From contig NW_022985175.1 in NCBI RefSeq assembly GCF_010093535.1, positions 992,001 through 1,056,000 of the forward strand: 64,000 nucleotides of DNA, written 5' to 3'. Origin of the DNA: Lindgomyces ingoldianus. Its lineage: Eukaryota > Ascomycota > Dothideomycetes > Pleosporales > Lindgomycetaceae. The translations under genes and the position numbers were made by a program. The notes under the pieces are model-generated. The model ran no database searches. It worked only from the letters and a program-made list of their open reading frames with translations, and was not told where the DNA came from. Below are positions 46,273-59,200 of this stretch, piece by piece. Positions within the stretch are counted from its first letter, which is position 1. Each line of letters opens with the position of its first letter.

Positions 46273-48387
46273 TCAGCCCTTCTTTTTCCCTTTCGTCTTG
46301 TCGACTACTTCCACCCAGTTCCTATTCACCCCCCTCTTCTCCAATGCCTTGATCACTGCATCCTTCTGCGGACCCTGCACCATGACCTCCATGACTGGAT
46401 TTTTTGGACTACTTCCGGCCAACCGATCCACACTTGTGCTTCCTGCACACATCTTCCTCAGCTCGTCGGCCAAGGGCTGTGGCGCTATGTAATATGTTTC
46501 GAGGCCGCTGATCTTCGTGACAGTTTTGTTCCCGCTTCGAGTCTCGAGGGAGATTTGGATCTTCGGTGGAGCGCCGGCTTTAGGCTTCGAGTCGGCGACA
46601 TCGGCGTCGTTACGAAGTATATAATGGAAAGGAGAGCAAGCTGCGACAAGCCGCTCGGCTAGAGCATCACGCGTGATCGCACCTACTGATAGTGCTGCAT
46701 TATCGGCGGCTGAGGATCCAAGCAGCGAGCTAGCGATCTGTGGGTTGATGGTAATGAGGCGCTTGTTCTTTGGGGAGACCAGGTTTTCGGCCTCGATGTA
46801 GGCTGTCAGAATCTGCTTCAGCTCTACTACCGTGTAGAGACCTCGGGGATCGGCCTTCGGAGAGTTGAATATAGGTGCTAGCTTATCTTTAGGTCGGAGA
46901 AGGGAGACAAGTTTGAGCTTTTGCCCGACAGCATGCTCTGAAGACAGTGTTGCCGCTGATTTGCCGTTCGTGCCTGACGATATTGGGGAGTCCTTCTTCG
47001 GAAGTCGATATGGAACGAAGTCGGTCACCTGGCAATCTTCGAAGTTGATGTCTAATATCACAACCTCATTTCCGTCCCTGTCCTTGGACTTCACAATCTG
47101 CTGCTTATCCAGGTACTTAAGGAATTTCTTCAGCGACTTCCAGCTTGTCTTCTTTATCTGCAACGACGCGGTCCGCGCCGGTGTATAGGTAGGAAGAAAG
47201 GGTTGGACAAGGAGAGACATGACCTTTGATTGCGACAGAGGAAGATCGAGGCCATAATTCGGCTGGTCTTTGTTATGATCAATGTGGTGGCGGACGCCGT
47301 AGAGAAAAGCATTCTTGAAAGCGTCATCAATTTCTGATCTCTTGTCAATAAATGTACAGGGGCGGTTGGAATACAATCCACACCTTTAGTAGTCAGTTCC
47401 TTGTCTTCCACTTCTTCAACGAAATCCTTATTGCTGGGCACATCTTCACCTTCAAGACCTTGTGCCTTCTCTGCCCCTGATCGCTCTGTGTAATTAGCGT
47501 CGAGTGACACTCCACCATCGTCTTGATCGCCACCTAGATTCAGTGCTTCGGTTGCAGATTCTACACTAGTGTCGGCCTCTCTTCCTTGGTCATCCCATCC
47601 ACCGAGAAAATCTGGTGGGTTCGTGCCTGGCTTGCCTGTGGTGCTCCACGACCATAGCTCATCGCCTGCCCAATGAAACGTCTGGACCGCATGCCCTTTG
47701 ATCCCTTGTACTTTCCCTAACGAGCTCACATCAATCTCGCATGTCCCTACTGCCATGGGTATCGTCGGTGACTCGAGACTCGCGATAGCAACGATGGCGC
47801 CCATAGTAGCTTTCTTTGGAAAGGGAGGGCCACGCTGCAGGCCTGGAGTCATGAGATCTGCTCCACCTTGTAGCTTCTCCACTACGGTGAGTGGGGTATA
47901 AAGGAGGGGAACAATTTGGGGGTTGTGCCAGAGAGTGTAGACTGCCATGCACGTTAGCGAACTGCCTCTCCCCTCTCCTCTGCACATGACTTTGGTGAAC
48001 GGACCGGTGGGGTACATGTTCTCCCCCACTTTGACCCACAGTATCCTCTGCTCGCCGTGGGTTCCCTCATGACTGCCCACATACACGGTCCCTGATACTT
48101 GTTTCAAATTAGGCCCAGCCGTAGTCGTGAACCGAGCCGAAAGTGCGTTTTCGGGGAGGAGCGACTTCCTCAGAGCTGTAAGACCTGCCGTGGAAGCTGC
48201 TTTATCCTCCTGGCCTGTATTTGTATCAACCGGGACCTCGATACCGAAGTCCGCGATGATCGAATCTGACGTGCGCCGTCGGTCGGAAGACTTGAGCGGG
48301 GACAAGGGTTTGATCTGCTACGAATTAGCTGCGCACTCATTCTCTTCAGGGAAACTAGGGATGGACATTTGGTTTCTTTTTAAACAT
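46273..48387 (-). CDS. Translation initiation factor eIF2D / Tma64
   Basis: Three reverse-strand exons, 48387-48367, 48314-47384 and 47333-46273, give 670 aa. The 21-nt first exon encodes MFKKKPN, which is the conserved family start, and splices over a 52-nt intron to IKPLSPLKSSDRR. The second intron is 50 nt and joins ELTTK to EIDDAFKNAFLYG. The order is an N-terminal domain, a PUA domain ending near CEIDVSSLGKVQGIKGHAVQ, an acidic linker, a winged-helix region (DPNYG-like DQPNYGLDLPLSQSKVMSLL), the SWIB/MDM2 region, and a C-terminal SUI1/eIF1-like domain (TRSGNKTVTKISGLETYYI). eIF2D places or recycles tRNA on 40S subunits and helps recycle post-termination ribosomes. The splice at MFKKKPN settles the start. 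Confidence 0.93.
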
Positions 48388-49150
48388 GGTCGTGAGGGCG
48401 TAGATGAGTTGCTGTCCGTACCTCGTTCGCGTTGTTGAGCTTGGGTTTTGTAGCTGCGGTGACTAGGATCTATGGCCTTCGCGGGGTCGGCTCCCAATTC
48501 ACCCCACTACCTTGGCACTTATCAGAATGATTCATGTTGCCTCATTCTTACAAAATACCACGAATATGGCTGTAATTAGGGACAAATGAAGGCACCAGAG
48601 TAAGCAGCAACCTCCGTAAGCACCAATATTACTACGTGCTCTACAGCCCAATTTCTGCCGCCTCCCACCTGTCGAGTATTAGCAGCCACGTCCAGGATCG
48701 GCTTTAGTGGATTAAGCCTCGTTGCCAATGTATCGTAGACGGGTATCAACTTGCACAAGACCCGTTACTAGTCTTTCTAGCAAAGCTCAATTATTTTAAA
48801 GGGCTGCGAATATTGTTTGTCATTTGTCTGCGTGGTTTCGCTAGGAGCCCCAATTCACCCAACCTGCTTCCTCCACGAAGCGACATTGAGGCTTGGAGCT
48901 GAAGACCAGGCTGAACTTCACGTCACACTTAGGCACCGCTCTGCCCTTCTCAGCAAATAATTCAAATTTTACTCGCTCTCCGGGTGCCTGGTGCAAGGAT
49001 TAATTACTCTTTAACTCCTTCCAGTATTGGATTTCAGATGCGCGACTTTTTTGAATCATTTAATTCCCCCAAAACCCAACCTTGAAGGTCTAGCCTGGAC
49101 GCGAAGCTAGGGGGGAGTTCCCTCTCTCAGGACTTCATTCGGGATTATTC
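48388..49150. other. Intergenic, divergent promoter region
   Basis: No gene is supported between the divergent TMA64 and F-box/ankyrin genes. Confidence 0.4.
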
Positions 49151-50627
49151 ATGGACGAAAGAATGCCAAGTGTTATTTCGAATGAGTCGAGACTCCTCAG
49201 TCTGCCCCCGGAGATATTCGGAAAGATCTTTGAGAGGTTCATGGTGGACCATGGGTTGGATCCCGCAATGCAGTTACGTTTTGTCTGCCGTATGTCCTTC
49301 TCCCTTACTGTCTTACATGGCCATTCTCAAAATCGTCTTAGGTACATTCAGCAATGAAGTTCTCCGTACGGTTTGTAGGCTCGAATACCTAGAGGATCCG
49401 TGGCCGGCAAATTATCGCTATCAGCATCCCAATCTGGCACTCGAATATCTCTTATCGAAATTCAAGGGGGAAAGGGCTATTAAGTACCATATCACGAGGC
49501 TAATAGATGTGACTGTCAACTCGATCATCGAAGAAATGCCAGACCTTCAGCCACGTAGAGAAGAGTTTATGCGGGGATTATGCTGGTGTCTCTTCGATGC
49601 TCGGTACAAATACATGAATAAGATAGACGATGTTTTGAATGACGACGATGAGTTAACGCGGGTGAATGAATACGTTGATCGACGAAGGAACATGCTCGCA
49701 GCAGCAGCCTACCTCGGGATCACCGCCTTGGTCCAGCGGCTTGTCGATCGAGGTGTGGAAGACAAGGGCACGAGATTTGGGTACCCATTAAATTGCGCCG
49801 TTGCAGGAGGGAATTTAGATGTCATCCGCCTCCTTCGAGACCGGAAATTCGTGCTCTCCCACGCACACTATCCCAACTTCCTACCGAGCAATCATGGACT
49901 CGTTCTTCGGATACTCTGCGAGCCAGCGTGGGGCCGGTCAGGTCCTAGATCGCCGGAATCACCTGGACATATCTCGAACGTGGCATACGCTATTATGCGG
50001 GCGGTCGCCATTGGCGATTCTGAGACTGTAACTTATCTTCTTGGTCGTGCGGAAACTTATGGCAGAAAATATGAATTACTCGAATGGTTCAAAAGCGTCG
50101 GCGGCCTCTATGACTCCATGCTCTGGATAGCTGCTCATCATGGGCACATGGGCCTGGTCCAACATGCCCTCCAAAATGACGCCAGTGTTGACCGCATGCT
50201 CGGGTGGAGCATTTGGGGTATCCGGGGGGTGGTTCCAGGGAGACGGATCACGGGAAGCCCACTCGATGCTGCCGCTAAGAGCGGTCATTGGGAGATTGTG
50301 AGGCTCCTTCTCGATACAGGCGCGAAAGCAACGTCAAAAGCCTTGGCTGGTGCAGCGAAGGCCGGGTGGCTGCTCATCGCGCAGACGCTGGCGGATGAGG
50401 GAGCCAGCGTTTGGCCATGCTGGTCTGGCTCTGGCCAAATGGCCTTTGTAGAGATCGTGGAAAGAGGAAACTTGGATATGGTACGGTTGTTCTTGGAACA
50501 TGGTTTTGCTAAGGAAAGGACCGAGCAGCAGCAGTATATTACAGCGTATGCATACAATTTTGCGCGGAAGAAGGGCATGCATAGCATAATGAAGCTGATC
50601 GAAGCATATGGATTTCAGCCGAAGTAG
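49151..50627 (+). CDS. F-box-like and ankyrin-repeat protein
   Basis: Two exons, 49151-49289 and 49342-50627, give 474 aa; the 52-nt intron (GTATGT...CTTAG) joins LRFVC to RTFSNEVLR. Residues about 12-50 (SRLLSLPPEIFGKIFERFMV through QLRFVCRTFSNEV) fit an F-box-type helical motif, which would bind Skp1 in an SCF ubiquitin ligase. Ankyrin-type repeats follow: AVAGGNLDVIRLLRDRKF, IAAHHGHMGLVQHALQNDAS, SPLDAAAKSGHWEIVRLLLD, AGAAKAGWLLIAQTLADEGA and ERGNLDMVRLFLEHGF. Ankyrin-F-box proteins are abundant and lineage-expanded in fungi and usually act as substrate adaptors; the target is unknown. Confidence 0.8.
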
Positions 50628-51848
50628 GAGAGGAAGAAGATTTGAAATTTAGACAGCATAAAGACGAGATGGAGGAGAAATGGACTTGACTGCTTGAGGC
50701 TTGTTGGTACCTGCACTACAGACTAATCTGGCTAGTTTATTAAACCTTTTAATGGATTTAGTAGCAGCTTAAGACCTGAGACTTCTTCTTTGAAACAGGC
50801 CCTATCATGTCCCGTTCTATTAGCCAATATGCAGTAGACTGAGCTGAGATGTAAGAATGACATTCACTTGACTGAGCCGTGACATGATTTTTGAATAGAC
50901 GCTAAGCCCATGCTGTCAATGAGGCATCTCAGCCCTCCTGCACCCCTTCTCATCTCCATCCATCCCACCTAATTTCAGACTTGCTCGAAATCCATAGGTG
51001 AGCATCGACTGACGACTTGACAATAGAGCAATCGATCATCGACCAAATACCTGGATGCAGTTTCCCAGTCTCCACTAAATCCTGCATCTTCCAGAGCCTC
51101 GGTCTTCGCCTGCCGCGAATCTCAAGCTCCCGAATCCTGGGGCCGTCTCCAGCCCGCAGTAGTGTGCTGACATCAAACACCACGCTATCGCCATTAGCCA
51201 GTTCAAGGCAAGCGCTGCAAAATTGCTGATTCCGCCCTGAGGCACAGCATCTCGGGATTTGTGTAACGCCACCTTTCTTTGTGCATCGTTACCTCTGCTG
51301 AACCCGCGTCTAAATTGAGGATGAGGGAGAGCAAGCACAAACACGGTGTCATCTCTGTGTGATCAGTACACATGGGCTTCCTCAAATGCTGTTCGAGACA
51401 AGACGGTCAACAAACTATGGGGTTTGTTGGGAGCCGCTGGCAAAGCAAGATGCGGCGTTGGACTTCTTGGCGAAGAAGGATCCAGCCCCGTGATGCTGGG
51501 CCAACGGAGCCGGCGCACCACCAGAGCAAGGACAAGACTCGGGAAGCCCGGACCAGGAAAGGTGCGTTATCCCAGCCCGCCTGTGAGAGGTCGCCCAGCT
51601 CGCAGGCGGGAACGCTCGCCGCCTTTCTCAACGGAGTCAACGCCTCGTCATGCCAAACTGCGGAGAAGATGGCGGCGAGCCACGAGATCGCAGCCCACAT
51701 CTCCCGACTTCGTATTCCTTTTCTCACTCTTAAAACCGATCTCTCTGCCACTTCCCTGTTCCTACGCTCTTTCGCTCATCAAATGCTGCTAGAGAGCGCC
51801 AACATGCGTTGCTGACATTCCTATTCTTCGACCAAGTCACGAACCGCC
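50628..51848. other. Intergenic
   Basis: No supported gene. The frames 51346-51815 on both strands are long (about 147 codons) but show no domain and conflict with each other. The right end carries the promoter of the membrane-protein gene. Confidence 0.4.
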
Positions 51849-53282
51849 ATGAGTCCAATCTCGCAACCGCTTAAGGCGTTTTCTACAAATGTCCTCACGA
51901 AGCGCGTGGTTGACAGGCCTACTAATCCTGATGGCCTCGTCCTCGAAGCATGGGCGCAAGGATACATGGTCGGATCTCTCATCATTATGGCTTGTATCAC
52001 CCTTGCAAACATGCGACAGGGTGTGATACTCCACAAGGTGAGTTCAACAGTTTTTCAAAAAGCAACCGCCGCTGACTTTGACTCGCTAGCTCATTCTTCT
52101 TGAGGTACACCTACCTACCTAATTCAATTCCTGTACAATTCTAATTAGGCTTAGTTGATTCTCGGCATCTGGCATGGCTTCTGGATATTCTTCCACAACC
52201 CAATCTACGCTTGGTGGCTATCAGTCAGTGCCATATTTCTCAACATTTCCTGGTCACTGCACAACGTCATTGCGTGGATGAAGATCAAGCCGTTCTTATC
52301 AACGCCAGTGAGCTGGATATTTATTGGCACAGTCGTCCTGGTGCAACCATATTGGGTCCTCGAAATCTACGCGAACTTTGCCTACTTCCATAATATCAAC
52401 ACGATTTTCTTGAAAACACGTCCCTGGGAGGCACTCTGCAGGCAAGTTTCTTACGGCGCACGTTCCTCTAATGGCACTGACGTGAACAGGGATCCATGGT
52501 GGATTTTTACCACTGTTGCCCTTTTCTGGAACATCAAGGTCCGCTATGAGATGACCTTCAAAGAGATCATTCGAATTTCACCACGCTTTGGCATTATGCT
52601 GGGAGCTATGCTTCTCAGTATTATCTTTATAATTCTGGACATCTGCTCGGTGACGGACGCCTTCAAATCAACTCTTCCTGTCGGCATCAACCCGTTCTGG
52701 AAATTGAGCTTTGTCTTCAAATGCCTCACAGATTCGGTAGTACTGGACGATTTCAAGACTGCACTGGACAGATTGAGGGCATTCAAAATTAGTCGTCTCG
52801 GAAGTTTTTCTCAGGACACGACCGATCGGCGTGCCCGCAACGATGGAGCCCTTGTCCACACCTGGGAAGAAATGGCCACCGAGGCAAATGCACGGCCAGC
52901 AATGCCCAGTCCAGATGGCGATTACGTCCAGCACAATCACTTTCCAGGCTTCAAACTATGCCGAAAGCACAGAGAACACAGAGAACACAGAGAACACAAA
53001 GACTCCGTAGTCGTACCTGAACAACAACATCGCGATTCCTCCAGTAAGAGCTTGAGGCCTGAAGATATCGTGCCAAGCGCACTTGAAGACCTCCCAATCA
53101 GATCCGTGGAGCACGCATGCGTTGCCGAAAAGAGACCACCAGACTTCTGGGTGAGCCTGCGAGATGAAGGACACTTGGCTGAAGAAAGTGATTACGCCCA
53201 GGCGCTGAGAGAGGTCGAAGGCCAGAGCCCTCCAGCGAGCCCGTCAAGAAAGTCTTTTCCACGTCGGTCCCGATCACCTTGA
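51849..53282 (+). CDS. Unknown polytopic membrane protein with a GC-AG intron
   Basis: Four exons, 51849-52037, 52090-52104, 52155-52441 and 52490-53282, give 427 aa. Exon 2 is only 15 nt (LILLE). Intron 3 (48 nt) has the non-canonical GCAAGT donor with an AACAG acceptor. Being a multiple of three with no stop, its retention would insert 16 residues. About six membrane helices are visible: MVGSLIIMACITLANM, the LILLELILGIWHGFWIFF segment, WWLSVSAIFLNISW, SWIFIGTVVLVQPYWVLEIY, IFTTVALFWNI and MLGAMLLSIIFIILDIC. A soluble tail follows, with a tandem REH repeat (REHREHREHKD) and a basic Ser-rich end (SPSRKSFPRRSRSP). I do not recognise a family beyond uncharacterised pezizomycete membrane proteins. 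Confidence 0.72.
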
Positions 53283-54866
53283 AGGCATGAGAAAGACAGG
53301 AGATGTTGCACCAAGCCGAATGAAAACATATCAATATCAAAGTCGAGTATATACCGATGAACGAATGCGCGAAGGCATGTGATCATCGTTTGGCAGTGGC
53401 GGGCCGTGTTCCGGTATTTTGGGCTGGCGAGCCGGATGTCAACATCACACCACTTTTGGGCTCGAAATCAGAAATCCGATATTCGAAGCATTGGTTGCAT
53501 GAATCTTTCACAGAAATAGAGGTGGATGGCATCATGGCTGAGTTCTATGTATTGCTCACGTCATCTCTCTCACCACAAACCTTAGAGGTTGGTTGGTATC
53601 GTAGGTTCCGCGGTGTTGGACACGAGATGCGCAGCCTTGTGGAACGTTGCACGGACTGCGGACAAATCCCCATACGAGCTCTTCTTCGGATACGGGTTCT
53701 CCAAAGGATTTACCGAATTGTAATGAAGTGTTGACTTCTGTATGGCATTGCTATAAAATCTTGTGGGTTACAATGATATGGCTTCCTTATGGACGCAATT
53801 TTGGCGGGAAAGGCATTTCTTGACTTTTGCATACTCTTGAGCAGCATAGCGGATACCCCTTACTTATTGCGTGCCCTCTTTTCATCAATAATGTCTTACT
53901 ACGTTCTTAGATGCTTTCTCTCCACTTCACGCGCGTGAAAATCAGCCGGAGAAACTCGGCGCTACATTACCGTCTTTCTGGTCAACACTCACCTTTTGCG
54001 GTCACTCAACGTCACTCTTCCAGCGTTTACAACGCAAAGGGCATCTAGACTCAGGACCAAAAATCAGTGGGGCACGAACCTCTTTTAAAGCCCACCATCC
54101 AGTGTTGAAACATTAGTCTTTGTAGCGATCATTATGACAGACCCGCAACGCTAGCGGTTCGAAACATTTCGGAATGATTTCCTACAATCTCTGACTTGCT
54201 TTACTCCTCATCTAGTATCATCCCAGCAATTAGGGTGGCGAAGTGTGTTTCAGCCAATTGGGCTACCGGAATTCACGAGTAGGGAGTGGACCGCAGGAGC
54301 AGAAGGCTGCAGCTATATTGAAAACTGGATATTTGTAAGATATTGCTCTGATATCAAAGTGTATGTTGTTCCTTAGTTAGTGTTCGGTTTTATTCTTAAA
54401 TTAAAGCTGCGTCGAGGATGGCGATGCCATCTCTTTCCACTCTTTCTCTTCGTTCCTCCGTTCCTCCTGCGGGCAGTCACCTATTAATCTCTCTTATACT
54501 CATTTCTGCGCTTTATTCTTTCTGCACATAGTGCTTTTACAAAGCCCAACTAGAAATTTATAAAGCTAAGAACAATTATAGAATTAGTTAGTAAAGACGC
54601 ATATAGAGTAGACTTACCTAGCTTAATGTTACAACCCACGATTGGACCGTAAGCCGCCAACCCTCTGTGCCCCACTGTTTAAACAAACAAGGATGGAGTC
54701 TCCCTGTCTTCCCATCTAACAAGTCACGTGACCTGACGGACAAGGAATGGACAGAGCTCTTGGACCAATGCACGGCCGAATGCGTCATCTAATGAGCTGA
54801 GTGCGTTTGCATGCAATGCATGCAACCCTATGTATATATTCTAAGATTCTAACTTTACTTAAAAGC
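53283..54866. other. Transition from genic to transposon-derived sequence
   Basis: The frame 53357-53734 (125 codons) is not recognisable. From about 54540 base composition becomes AT-rich. A segment at 54628-54840 is less AT-rich and starts with TGTTACAACC, like the ends of fungal LTRs, but no partner copy was confirmed in the window. Confidence 0.35.
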
Positions 54867-55086
54867 TGTAATTAGAGTTTAGTTTATTATTTTTATAAAC
54901 TAAGTAGCATTACTACTTTTTAATAAAAAGTAATCTAATTATATATCTTACACTATATATACCTTCTTTTTTATTCTTATCTAGGAACTGTTTAACTTAA
55001 GCACTTTATACTACTATTAAAACGTAAACTATAGTTAGCTGCACCTTTTAGTCCTAGTAACAACGCCTTAGCAGACTATACACCTG
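54867..55086 (+). repeat. Left part of an older LTR, interrupted by a gypsy insertion
   Basis: Similar to the LTR at 61607-61913, sharing the core AGTTTAGTTTATT...TATAAACTAAGTAGCATTA and CACTATATATACCTTC. It breaks off at the target duplication ACCTG of the inserted element, and its right part resumes at 60607-60700. The start is approximate, because similarity continues weakly to its left. Confidence 0.6.
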
Positions 55087-55404
55087 TGTCACGATTGTGC
55101 ACGAGTAAGGTTATAGAGCTTCACAGAGGTCTAGTTTAATTACTACGTGAGGTATTATAGTAGGTACAAGACGTTATATAAGAAATAAGAAAGTTTAAAA
55201 GGAAATTAGTAATTAAATACTTAGCTTAAAAGTCTAAGCACTTTAAGTATAAATTAAGCCTATTCTAAGTTTAGTTAGTGTTAAAGTAGTTTATACTTAA
55301 GTTTATGTCTATGTTATGTTATATTTATGTTAGACATGTACTAATAATACTCTAGTACATGTCTAATATAGTTATGTCTAAGATCTAGGGAGAATACTGT
55401 AACA
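55087..55404 (-). repeat. LTR (3' LTR in element orientation)
   Basis: 318 bp, starting TGTCACGATTGTGC and ending ATACTGTAACA. It matches 60284-60601 throughout with transition differences. Each copy keeps one side of the ancestral TGTCAC / GTGACA inverted ends. Confidence 0.85.
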
Positions 55405-56225
55405 GTACTCCCCCTCTTATTAAGAAGGGAATTTTTTACATTAGTAGTTCTAGCATTAAGTTGTCTTTATTAAGGTACAGGTTTAGTTTAGATAAGTATT
55501 AGGCATAAAATTAGGTTACTATAAAGTTCTTTTATAGAGCTTCTGCAGGTTTTTATAATAGTTTATTATATCTAGTCTATTTTATAAGGTATTTATAGAT
55601 ATGTTTTTTCTTATTAAACTAAATCTATTTAATGTCTTCTATAACATATTCTAGTTTATTATTTATAATAATAAGTTTAAGTAGTAAGTTTAGCTATTTA
55701 AGTAAATAGTTAAATTTAAAGGCTACTTAGCGCAGCAATAATATATAGAACACAGGGTGTATCTTTATACTGTTAAGTAGGATTAATTAGTAAGCATGTA
55801 ATAAAACTATATAAGCTACTATAAAGAGGCTAAAGTTCTTTTAATTAAGTTTTTTTAATTATTAGTTTATTTAGATATTTCTAGTGTCTAGCTAGACCTT
55901 CTTACTAGCTGCATATGCAAGGGCAAGAGTTTAAAATTAGTTTATGTACTTTTATTAAAAAGCTTAAGCTTATATAAGCTTTTTATAAATATATTTAGAT
56001 ATATTTTAAATTTTATTAATAAGTTTATTTATATTTATTACTTATATAAATTAATAAGTTAGTTAAAAAGTATTTATAAGTAGTTTAAATTTTATTTAAA
56101 AGTAGTATTTATAGTTTACTAAAAATAAAAATACTTATGTTAATTTAAATGTTATGTTATTAGCTTTAAACTATGCTATAGCTAACTATTTTACCTAGTT
56201 ATTTTACTAGTAGTTTGTGTACACT

Positions 56226-56235
56226 NNNNNNNNNN
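56226..56235. other. Assembly gap, 10 N
   Basis: Ten undetermined bases inside the gypsy element. The true gap length is unknown, so the size of the element is approximate. Confidence 0.95.
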
Positions 56236-59200
56236 TAGGTAGGCTATAGTAAACTTATATGTATTAGTAGAATAACTAGGCTATATTAGAGGTAGTTATA
56301 AAGAAACATAGTATTAAGTGTTAATACTTAGTTAAGTAATTAATAACTACTATAATATTTATATACTTTTTAAATAAAAGTAGGTTTATAATAAAATTAA
56401 TTAATATGTCTTTTTAAGCTTATTTAGAGATTAGAAGTAGTTTAAGTAAGCTATTATACCTTTTTTAAAAAGCTTTTACTTTATAGTAAGTATAGCAACA
56501 TAATACATATTAGCGTATAGTATAGAACATGCAGGGCTAGTAGTACTCTCTTTATAGTAGGTTAAGAGTCTTTTCTCTGCCTAGGTGTCCTCTAACAGGC
56601 AAGTTGTGTATAATTTAAAGTAGTTTAATTCTTAGTTTATTAAAATTAAGAATTATAAGTTAGTTATAGTAATATAGCTTACTATTTTAGTTTTTATAGT
56701 TAGCTAGTGTTACTTTTTTTAACTAACTAGCGCTGTTTTAGAGTAGGTCTAAAGTTTTTTAAATAAATTTATTATTTAAATACTTATTAGTAATAATTTA
56801 ATTAATTATTTAATTTATTTTATTTAAGTTAAGGTCTAAAAATAACTTAAGTTAAAGTAAAGTTTAGTGTTAAGCTTTTTATGCTTTTTTTTAAGTAAAG
56901 ATGTTTTAAGATTACTTTATAAAAGCATCTAGTTTCCCTCTATTTTAACTAGAATAATAAGTAATCTTAAAATTAAAATAAAATAGGTATTTAAACTAAT
57001 AAGCTTATTAGTAGCTAAGTTATTTTATAGTTATAAAGTACTATAAGTTCTTATAGTTAGATAAGACCTATATTAGATGCGCTGCACTTTCTAGTTTAGG
57101 TTACTATTATTTAAAGTAGTATACTATAGTAAGTAATTTTTTATTATAAATTTTATAATTACTTTCTATAAAACTTATTTTTTTAAGAAGTATATAATAG
57201 GCCTAATAGTCCTGTCTAGCTTAGTCTAGAAGAGAACTCCTGCTACTATATAGTTTAAGGCATTAGCTTCTATAAGTATTAGTAGTTTAAAGTTAAAGTA
57301 GTAAAGTATTAAAGCTTTAGTAAAAGCTTTTTTTAGCTAGTTAAAAAACTATTAGTAATTTAAGTTAAAGTTAAATTAAACTTTTTTTTTAGTAAGTATA
57401 ATTATAAAGCTTACTAGCTATAAAAAGTTATTAATAAATTATTAGTAAAAGTTAGTAAATTTTATAAAAGCTTAAACATCTTTTATGTCTTTTAGGTATT
57501 ACTAATCTAGCATAGTTTAAACTTTAATAAGGTTTATTTAGATGCTATCTATAAAAATTACATATTCTAAATATGTAACCTTTAATTAGTAGAACTTACA
57601 TTTATCTATGTTAAGTTATAGACTTACTTTTTCTATAGCTTTTAGCACTAGGCGTACATGCTATTTATACTCTAAAAGGCTATTACTGTAGATTAGAATA
57701 TTATTAATATACATAGTGCAGAACATGTCTAGGTAGGGTTAGAGTAAGTTATTTATAAAATGTTAAAAAGTACTAGGCGTGTTAGCTAAGCTAAAAGGCA
57801 TTACTAGGTACTTAAATAGTTTATATTAAGTCTAAAACACTATTAGCTACTTATTACTCTTTACTATTTTTAGCTTATTAAAGGCAGTAATAATATTTAA
57901 CTTTATAAAATACTTTACTTTACTTAGTTAGCTTAGAGTTTTCTATAAAAAAAAAATTAAGTATTAGTTTTTAATAATAATAATGTTTAGTCTTTAGTAG
58001 TTAATATAGAATTAAAGCCTACTCTTAGGTTTCTTTATAAATAGTATAAGTAACACTACTAGTAAAAAGCTAGCTTAAATAAACTTTTTTTTTAAGTTCT
58101 TATTAAAGTATTTTTAAAGCACTTTTAATTTATTTAGTAACATCTTATATAGTAGCCTATAACTAGGTTATTTACTAGGCTTAAAAGTTATTTAGTAATT
58201 ATATAGACATTATATTAAAAGCTTATTAGACTTATTTTAAAAAAAATATGTAATAAGTTATAGTAGTTTTAAAAGACTATTATTTTTAAGTTAGTGTGTT
58301 TTTAAAAAGCTAAAGCTTAGTTTATATTAAAAATTATAACTACATAGATTTTATAATCTAGTTATTAAGCTAGAGTTATAAATAAAGTAGGTCTTATATA
58401 GCAGATGTCTATTTACTGTTTAAGTCCTAGTTTATGTTTAAATTAAGTAAGTAAAAGTTTTTTAAAAGCTTTTTTTTCTTTAAGTTTAAGTAGTTATTAA
58501 ATTATTTTATATAGCTTATTTTAGTAAAAAGCCTAGCTTATTAGCTTTACTTAAGTAGTTCTTTTTTAAGTTATTAAAAAGTAGGTCTAAAAACTTTTTA
58601 TATTAAGTGCTATTTAAGTGTTATTTAGGTGTAAGTGTAAGCATATATCTTAGCATTAAAAAAAGTTAAAGTTTAAAACTTACTCTTAGTAATTAAAAGC
58701 AACTTTATGCTAATATAGCTATAGTTGTTCTAGGATTAAGTTATAACATCTTATGTTTATTACATAGAGTTTAATCTGCTTCTTATAGTGTTAGTAGGTA
58801 ATTATAATAGTTATAGTATAAAAAATAAAACTTTTTTTAAGTTATTTTTTATTAAATCTAGTTAAGTAAATTATTTAAGTAAGTAGTGTTAATTAAAAAT
58901 TTAGTTTATGCGCTAGTTCTTTATTAATATAACTTATACTATTTACTTCTAAGTTAATAAAAGCTTATATTAAAGCTAATATAGTTCTTTATTATAAATA
59001 TATAAAAATATTAACTTAGTACTTTTAGTTGTTAGTAGGGGACTTAGCCTATAAGTTAGTAAAGATCTAGTGTTAAATTAGTTCTAAAGAGTAACTTAGC
59101 CTTAAGACAAGCCTTTTTATAGGCTTTTACTGCTATAGCTGCAGCTATGTTAAAAGTAGTAAAGAAAATTAAGGCTTAAATATAAGTTAAAGCTTTTATA

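Noticed and set aside
51346..51815. Frames of about 147 codons on the plus strand
   Set aside because: Two plus-strand frames and one minus-strand frame overlap with equal length and none shows a domain.
53357..53734. 125-codon frame after the membrane protein gene
   Set aside because: No recognisable content; lies in the transition to transposon-rich sequence.
54140..54180. Possible tRNA because of GGTTCGAA near 54152
   Set aside because: No acceptor stem or D-arm could be folded around it.
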